NCBI GenBank assembly: GCA_964617665.1 | Contig: CAZUAH010000654.1 | Coordinates: 1-7,465, forward strand | Direction of reading: 5' to 3' | DNA from: JADHUC01 sp964617665 | Lineage (GTDB): Bacteria; Planctomycetota; Planctomycetia; Pirellulales; Pirellulaceae | DNA length: 7,465 bases | The notes under the pieces: generated by a model | What the model was told of the DNA's origin: nothing | Seen by the model: the letters and a program-made list of their open reading frames with translations, nothing else | Databases searched by the model: none | Made by a program: the position numbers and the translations under genes | In this document: piece after piece, positions 1 to 3,748 of the stretch | Layout: each line of letters begins with the position of its first letter | How positions within the stretch are numbered: position 1 is the stretch's first letter

Positions 1-766
1 TCCTTCCGCGAAACCACATCTTAATAGGATGTCCAGTTTTTGGGGTCCACCTCAGCATACCATCGTACTTCAGTGGCTCAGGCTTAGGTTTCTCTTCATT
101 GAGTTGCTGACGAAGCCAACCTAGGAGCTGAACAAGTGCCTCAAAGACATCCGCTCCGTACGGCAGGTACTGTGCCTGGTTCTTCTCATCCACAATGATT
201 CGAGCGCACTTGGAATCAAAGACAGCTATGTTTGTAAGAACCGAGTCAGCCGCTTGACCGTCCTGCCATTTGATGGACTGATCAGGAGCACCGTTTACCG
301 AGATTTTGAATGATGCTTCGGCTGGTGTGGCAGCCACCAACCCGAAGATGTTTGGAAGAAGCCGTTCATTGGTATCTCGCGCTTGACATGCACGCTTAAG
401 GACACGGGCATAGCCTGATTTGCCAGCACCGTTCTCACCATACACAACAGTGAGCCCTTGGTGGCCAAAGCATAGAGAGGCACCGTCGGGAATGGCATTG
501 ATGTTCTTGAGATCCTCAATGGCTTTCAGCGTAACGGCCGTCTTCGCCTTCGGAGCACCGAAAACGGCCCCGGCAGAAACAGGCGTAGGTGTTGGAACCG
601 TGGTCTTGGCATCATTCAGGCCAGCACCGGCCTTGAGCATGCGTAAGATGTCATTCTTGTCGTCATCACTGAGGGCATCCTGGGACAGCAATCACCGTAC
701 TGCGTCGCTCTGCCAAGCCGACAGGTCGTTTTTTGCCCAATGAATGATGGTCTCAAGCGTCGTCAT
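1..766 (-). CDS. AAA-family ATPase with SMC/AAA_13-like N-terminus, 5' part only, interrupted by an in-frame TGA at codon 25
   Basis: Reading from ATG at 766-764 gives 255 codons up to the window edge, open except for TGA at 692-694 (codon 25). The N-terminal segment (W10, W18-Q19, then LLSQD just after the stop) resembles the usual opening of a family of large AAA ATPases. It is followed by a linker rich in Ala, Pro and Thr, and a Walker A motif GENGAGKSGYAR at residues 110-121 (P-loop codons at 416-439). The later stretches LLPNIF and AVFDSKCARIIVDEK also fit that family. Such proteins (SMC/RecN-like, AAA_13-like) often sit in restriction or defence loci; the Walker B part and any effector domain lie outside the window. 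GAGAG lies 7 nt before the ATG. Because recognisable family sequence runs on both sides of the stop, the codon was probably CGA (Arg). Translation could restart at TTG 691-689 or ATG 640-638, both before the P-loop. Family assignment is from memory of motifs; exact function is unknown. Confidence 0.72.
692..694 (-). other. In-frame TGA stop inside the AAA ATPase frame
   Basis: On the minus strand the codons read GTA CGG TGA TTG CTG. The residues before (DAVR) and after (LLSQD) belong together in this ATPase family, where Arg-Arg is common at this point, so one transition (CGA to TGA) explains the stop. No other stop occurs in this frame down to the window edge. Confidence 0.75.
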
Positions 767-1220
767 GTTCAGCTCTCATACGATGATTGACCGGTTCCTC
801 ATGTCTATTCAGCGACTATGTTTCTCGTGCTCGTATCCTGTGTTGTTAATCCCAAAGCCTGCACGACAACGAGCCTAACATCGAAGGGGTAACCTACCCC
901 CTTAAACCGAGCTGCGCCAAGGATTTCTGGCAAACGTTCTGGAGCAACACTGGGATGCTATCGTGCGTCCCTCGCACGATAACGCACCAGTCCGCGCGGG
1001 GCGTTATCCTGCAACTCTTGCCTGGTTTCTTATCGTGCGTGATCCTGCATGATAGCGTGCTCCGGTCAACACGCCTTGCGGCTCGCAAAAGGCCACGCGT
1101 CAACGACTTATGACATTGTCGACCGTTTCTCCACGAACACGGATTCGCGTTTGCTCGCTCAATAACGCCCGAAGCCACCTATCTCATCACAGGTTGCGCG
1201 ATTCGGCAAAGTAGAACCGT
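767..1220. other. Intergenic region without a convincing gene; holds a cluster of dyad and direct repeats
   Basis: This 454-nt stretch separates the ATPase from the VOC gene; both read leftwards. I see no protein family in any frame. A 94-codon minus-strand frame (894-1178) exists, but its sequence is mainly the translation of the repeats (SCRIT appears twice). A short palindrome GGGGTA-ACC-TACCCC lies at 886-900, without a T-run. The main repeat cluster at 959-1054 is listed separately. No clear promoter was found. Confidence 0.6.
959..1054. repeat. Cluster of inverted and direct repeats built on TATCGTGCG / GCGTTATCCTGCA
   Basis: A perfect 9-bp inverted repeat TATCGTGCG / CGCACGATA occupies 959-967 and 973-981 with a 5-nt loop. 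Overlapping it, GATAACGC (978-985) pairs with GCGTTATC (1001-1008). TATCGTGCG recurs at 1031-1039, where TATCGTGC (1031-1038) can pair with GCATGATA (1047-1054) with one wobble. GCGTTATCCTGCA (1001-1013) and GCGTGATCCTGCA (1037-1049) are direct repeats matching at 12 of 13 positions, 36 nt apart. This could be a small dispersed intergenic repeat or a multi-site operator; the sequence alone does not decide. Confidence 0.6.
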
Positions 1221-1736
1221 TCACGGCAGCGGCGTGCATAGCTCGACGAGGTGCCCTTCCTTGTCGCGGATGTATGCGACCGTTTGTCCCCACGGCTTCT
1301 TGGCAGGTTCGCTGACAGCGGTGGCTCCGGCCTTCAGTGCGCGGGCGTACAATTCCGGAACGTCTGGCGTGACCAACGCAATTTCGACACCAAGTGGTGC
1401 CTTATCCGGGGAAGCGACAATAACTTTCTGTTTCAGGTTCGTCTCTGCCAGTTCCAGGCTCGCGAATGCAAGACGAGTTGCCCCGGTCTCCAACTCGCCA
1501 TAGGCTTTGCCATCTTCTTCGTGAAAGAAGCGTTTCGATAGACCGAAAGCCTCCTCGTAGAAGGCGAGGCTCGCCGAGACATCTTTCACATACAGAATCA
1601 CGTATCCAAGCGAAACAGATGGCGCGTTCATGGTCTCTTTCTTTGACTTTGCAGTTGCGTTCTGGGGTTCGGCAGTTGCTCCTACACTCGCGATCGGCAG
1701 CGAGCACGCAGCGAGAAGAATGCATATCGTTCTCAT
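1221..1736 (-). CDS. VOC-family (glyoxalase/bleomycin-resistance-like) protein with probable signal peptide
   Basis: The 171-residue product carries one vicinal-oxygen-chelate domain made of two beta-alpha-beta-beta-beta modules, roughly residues 42-96 (SLGYVILYVKDV...AFYEEAFGL) and 114-168 (GVEIALVTPDVPELY...GHLVELCTP). Members bind a metal and act as lyases, dioxygenases or binding proteins; E118 and E165 sit at usual ligand positions, while the first ligand position appears to be Y45 instead of His. The substrate cannot be inferred. Residues 1-22 look like a signal peptide (MR, hydrophobic core, cleavage site ATA before EPQ), so the mature protein may be exported; LAAC at 8-11 resembles a lipobox but is very close to the N-terminus. 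ATG 1736-1734 was chosen because GAGG lies 8 nt upstream; ATG 1742-1740 is only 2 nt from it. A much longer GTG-initiated frame from 1871 has no family support. Internal ATG 1631-1629 would give the usual cytoplasmic form. Confidence 0.85.
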   Translation of the reverse strand: MRTICILLAACSLPIASVGATAEPQNATAKSKKETMNAPSVSLGYVILYVKDVSASLAFYEEAFGLSKRFFHEEDGKAYGELETGATRLAFASLELAETNLKQKVIVASPDKAPLGVEIALVTPDVPELYARALKAGATAVSEPAKKPWGQTVAYIRDKEGHLVELCTPLP

Positions 1737-2174
1737 GTCCATTGCCTCATAGTTCAGCGTACAGGTGAATGACCTTACACGATTCCACTCCATAGTAGCC
1801 ATCACGCTCCGCGTTATGAAGCGGGCTTCAGAACTGAGCCCAGAGTCTCCTCCAAACCGCACAAGTCTCACACCGCCCTATGTCGCTCGTGTTTCGTCAG
1901 CCGTGGGATCCACCTGTAGTCTGCGGTCTGCCAGGTCGCAAACCCTACCCACCATGCTTTGCCTCTTGAGTCACCGATTCCTAGTGGTAGAATCGGCTAC
2001 GTTGTCAAGAACAAAATTCCTATCCTTCATCCGTTGGAAACGAGCCCCCTCCCACCGACACGCTCCACAAGGAGAGCGGAGCGCGGGCGCGGACACCAAG
2101 TTCCACGAGTCGTATGGTTGGCGTTCGTCGCGGAGCGGGAGCTCAAGAGACGCAAGCCGGAAGGGGAAGAGAGC
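1737..2174. other. Divergent intergenic region between the VOC and GAF genes
   Basis: About 440 nt between two divergent genes, so it should hold both promoters, but no convincing -35/-10 pair is visible on either strand. The GAF frame stays open upstream to ATG 1959, but that stretch (rich in Arg and Pro) shows no recognisable domain until about 2130, where a charged, possibly helical ELKRRKPEGEESMEE segment begins. A hairpin at 1974-1996 is listed separately. Confidence 0.5.
1974..1996. repeat. Short stem-loop upstream of the GAF gene
   Basis: CCGATT (1974-1979) pairs with AATCGG (1991-1996), and CTA (1981-1983) with TAG (1988-1990) around a GTGG loop, leaving C1980 bulged. It is not followed by a T-run, so it is unlikely to be an intrinsic terminator. 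It may be an operator or a 5'-leader structure; this is only a structural observation. Confidence 0.4.
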
Positions 2175-2672
2175 ATGGAAGAGACGCTGCGGCGGGTGCG
2201 GAAGGCGACTGGCCAATCCATGGACGTGCTGGTGAACACGATCGTGGAGGAGGCCGTGCGGCTGACGGAAAGCACGATGGGATACTTCGCAGTGACCGAT
2301 GATGCGAGGGGGCTCCTGATCATGCGGGGATGGTCGAAAAGCGCCATGGCGGTGTGCGCGATGATGGACAAGCCCATTGAATACCCGATCGAAGCCACGG
2401 GCATCTGGGGCGACTGCATCCGTGAAGGAACGGCGGTCATCACCAACGACTACGCGGGCTGTACGCGCGTCACCAAGAAGGGATACCCCGAAGGCCACGT
2501 CCCGGTGCAGCGGCATATGAACGTGCCGGTCATGTTGGGAGAGCAGATCATGGGCATACTGGGCGTGGGGAACCGGACGGAAGAATACACGAACGAAGAC
2601 GCCGCCCAGCTTCAGGCCTTCGCAAACGCCGCCTGGCCCATTTACGCGGAAGCACGGGTGGACGCGGCGTGA
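2175..2672 (+). CDS. Stand-alone GAF-domain protein (sensor-type GAF_2-like)
   Basis: ATG 2175 gives 165 residues and has a purine-rich AAGGGGAAGAGAGC just upstream as ribosome-binding site. After a short helical start (MEETLRRVRKATGQSM), nearly the whole protein is one GAF domain of the type found in multidomain sensor histidine kinases: TESTMGYFAVTDD, then MDKPIEYPIEATGIWGDCIREG near residues 60-81, ITNDY, GYPEGHVPVQRHMNVPVM and ILGVGNRTEEYTNEDAAQLQAF. In those kinases the domain binds a small ligand or passes on a signal, but here no PAS, kinase or output domain follows, so it may be a free sensor module or a remnant of a larger protein. The frame is open upstream to ATG 1959, so a longer N-terminus is possible. 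Its stop overlaps the next gene's GTG start (GTGA at 2669-2672), which suggests translational coupling. The ligand is unknown. Confidence 0.8.
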   Translation: MEETLRRVRKATGQSMDVLVNTIVEEAVRLTESTMGYFAVTDDARGLLIMRGWSKSAMAVCAMMDKPIEYPIEATGIWGDCIREGTAVITNDYAGCTRVTKKGYPEGHVPVQRHMNVPVMLGEQIMGILGVGNRTEEYTNEDAAQLQAFANAAWPIYAEARVDAA

Positions 2673-2899
2673 CGGATTGCCCCTACCAGATCGTTTGCCC
2701 GTTTCACAGCAGGCTGATGCCGATCCACGACACCATGTAGCAGAAGCACGAGAAGGACTACTGCCGTGGCGACCATTCCGATTGCGCGATCATGATGGTC
2801 ATGAAGGTCGCGAGCTTTCTGAATGTTCCCAAGGACCTGTACCCCAACCAGACGTTCCGCGTCGACGAGATTCTGCGGGATTACCGCAGCAAGTCGTAG
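2669..2899 (+). pseudogene. Small four-cysteine protein coupled to the GAF gene, interrupted by TAG at codon 24
   Basis: GTG at 2669 overlaps the GAF stop as GTGA. The frame runs 76 codons to TAG 2897-2899 with one internal stop, TAG at 2738-2740. Conceptual translation fits a small cysteine-rich family I recall from deltaproteobacteria and related groups, often near sensor proteins: TDCPYQIVCPFH at the start, MPIHDTM before the stop, then DYCRGDHSDCA and VPKDLYPNQTFRVDEIL. Cysteines lie at residues 4, 10, 32 and 39 (C-x5-C and C-x6-C) with His13, which could bind metal or an Fe-S cluster (inference). The stop replaces what is commonly an aromatic residue, so TAC/TAT to TAG is the simplest change. 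Without readthrough only a 23-residue peptide is made. The sequence on both sides stays conserved and in frame, so the lesion is recent, a sequencing error, or tolerated. Confidence 0.68.
2738..2740 (+). other. In-frame TAG stop in the small Cys-rich protein
   Basis: The codons read GAC ACC ATG TAG CAG AAG CAC. Family-like sequence continues in the same frame for 52 more codons after it (residues 25-76), including two of the four cysteines. No obvious frame shift or restart codon follows until ATG 2792 (codon 42), which would lose all the cysteines. Confidence 0.7.
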
Positions 2900-2993
2900 T
2901 CGCCCCTGCACTTGGCCAGGTACTCCAGGGCTGTGGAACCGGTGAACCCGTCCACCGACTTTCACTCAAGCATCGAGAATTCGGATACAGCAT

Positions 2994-3049
2994 GTAGGTC
3001 ATGCTGTGCATGACGATGCGAATTTTGCGTCAGGCACAGCCTGACCTAC
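2994..3049. repeat. REP-doublet-like (REPIN/BIME-like) element with GTAG at both outer feet
   Basis: The left unit is GTAG (2994-2997) followed by a perfect hairpin GTCATGC-TGT-GCATGAC (2998-3014). The right unit is its inverted counterpart, GTCAGGC-ACA-GCCTGAC (3029-3045) followed by CTAC (3046-3049). A 14-nt spacer separates them. The two 22-nt arms (2993-3014, 3029-3050) match at 20 of 22 positions as an inverted repeat, and both differences fall on the same base pair of the small hairpin (T-A on the left, G-C on the right). A GTAG tetranucleotide at the hairpin foot is the mark of REP sequences mobilised by RAYT (TnpA-REP) transposases. I recall similar GTCAGGC..GCCTGACCTAC repeats between genes in planctomycete genomes; no search was possible here. 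Confidence 0.72.
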
Positions 3050-3118
3050 AACAAATCAACAGGCCGCAGAGCTTCGAAACGAGCGATAGGCCCGTGTTGC
3101 CGGTGCGCAGGGCAGTCG

Positions 3119-3137
3119 TTGCCTCGCTGAGAGGCAA
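3119..3137 (-). terminator. Candidate 3' hairpin of the pilus/secretion cluster (weak)
   Basis: TTGCCTC (3119-3125) and GAGGCAA (3131-3137) form a perfect 7-bp stem with a 5-nt loop, 8 nt past the stop codon of the TPR lipoprotein gene, the last gene of the minus-strand cluster. No U-run follows in the minus-strand transcript, so it could be an RNA-stabilising 3' hairpin or an atypical terminator. Confidence 0.4.
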
Positions 3138-3145
3138 GTCGGGCG

Positions 3146-3745
3146 TTATCCGTCGATTTCGGCTTGGAAGGCTGTCGCCTTGGCTTCGATTCGACGCGAA
3201 CTTTTCGGTCGATCGGGCGGCGCGTTTGAGTCGGCTTGGGTGGTCGTTAGGCTGATGGCGTAGAGTTCGTTTTCCGGTTCTAGTTCGGCTGCTTTCTGCA
3301 GGTGGTTCTGGGCTTCGTCGACTTTGCCTGTCATGTCGAGCAACATGCCGAGGGAATGGTGGGCTTGTGCGTCATCGGCCTTTCGCTCGATGAGCAGGCG
3401 CAGGTGCTGTTCGGCGGCTTTCGACTTGCCCGTCGCAGCGTACAGATCGGCGAGCATCAGTCTCGCTTCGCGGTGCTCGTCATTGCGTTGCAGGAGCCGG
3501 GTTAGCAGCGATTCGCTTTCCACCGCGTCACCGTCGCGCCATCGGGCCAAAGCGGCTTGGTACAGGGCGCTGTCGCGAGTCTGCTCGAATTCCGTGACGG
3601 CCTCTTCCTCGCGGACGTTGCGCGTTGGGGTGACATCGTCCGGGATTTCAGCTAGTTGCTTGTCAACCGTCGCGCATCCAGTCACTAGAAGAACGGACGC
3701 GACAATCGTCAAAGCTGATCGCACATGCAATGCGGTACCGGCCAT
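3146..3745 (-). CDS. TPR-repeat lipoprotein, PilF/PilW-like pilotin candidate
   Basis: The 199-residue product starts with a short basic region and a hydrophobic stretch ending in the lipobox VTGC, with Cys24 as the probable lipidated residue, so it should be anchored in a membrane facing the periplasm. Three TPR units follow at about residues 59-92, 93-126 and 127-160 (for example ARLMLADLYAATGKSKAAEQHL and AHHSLGMLLDMTGKVDEAQNHL), then a polar tail rich in Asp, Pro, Arg and Lys. Its ATG lies 3 nt after the secretin stop, with GAGGA inside the last secretin codons as ribosome-binding site, so the two genes are surely co-transcribed and probably translated in step. In Pseudomonas and Neisseria, TPR lipoproteins (PilF, PilW) help the PilQ secretin insert and multimerise in the outer membrane; the same role here is inferred from size, lipobox and position. 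The TPR type alone would not prove it. Confidence 0.85.
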   Translation of the reverse strand: MAGTALHVRSALTIVASVLLVTGCATVDKQLAEIPDDVTPTRNVREEEAVTEFEQTRDSALYQAALARWRDGDAVESESLLTRLLQRNDEHREARLMLADLYAATGKSKAAEQHLRLLIERKADDAQAHHSLGMLLDMTGKVDEAQNHLQKAAELEPENELYAISLTTTQADSNAPPDRPKSSRRIEAKATAFQAEIDG

Positions 3746-3748
3746 CTG

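Noticed and set aside
886..900. GGGGTA-ACC-TACCCC palindrome as a terminator
   Set aside because: No T-run follows on either strand and no gene ends nearby.
894..1178. 94-codon minus-strand reading frame
   Set aside because: Its middle is the translation of the local repeats (SCRIT twice), it resembles no family I know, and it has no clear ribosome-binding site.
1737..1871. GTG-initiated extension of the VOC protein
   Set aside because: The extra 45 residues precede a good signal peptide, begin with GTG and lack a ribosome-binding site or domain match; the GAGG-preceded ATG explains the start better.
2002..2026. Possible promoter TTGTCA ... TATCCT upstream of the GAF gene
   Set aside because: The spacing between the two boxes is only 13 nt and the -10 match is poor.
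1959..2174. Longer N-terminus of the GAF protein
   Set aside because: The Arg/Pro-rich stretch has no recognisable domain and ATG 1959 has no ribosome-binding site, whereas ATG 2175 has one. It remains possible.
1..2899. Use of an alternative genetic code to explain the in-frame stops
   Set aside because: The two stops are different codons (TGA and TAG), and all intact genes end normally at TAA, TAG or TGA (the VOC and GAF genes at TGA, the secretin at TAG), so a reassigned code does not fit.
3001..3255. Plus-strand frame across the REP-like element and the end of the TPR gene
   Set aside because: Its start lies in the repeat and the rest is antisense to a clear gene; no domain is visible.
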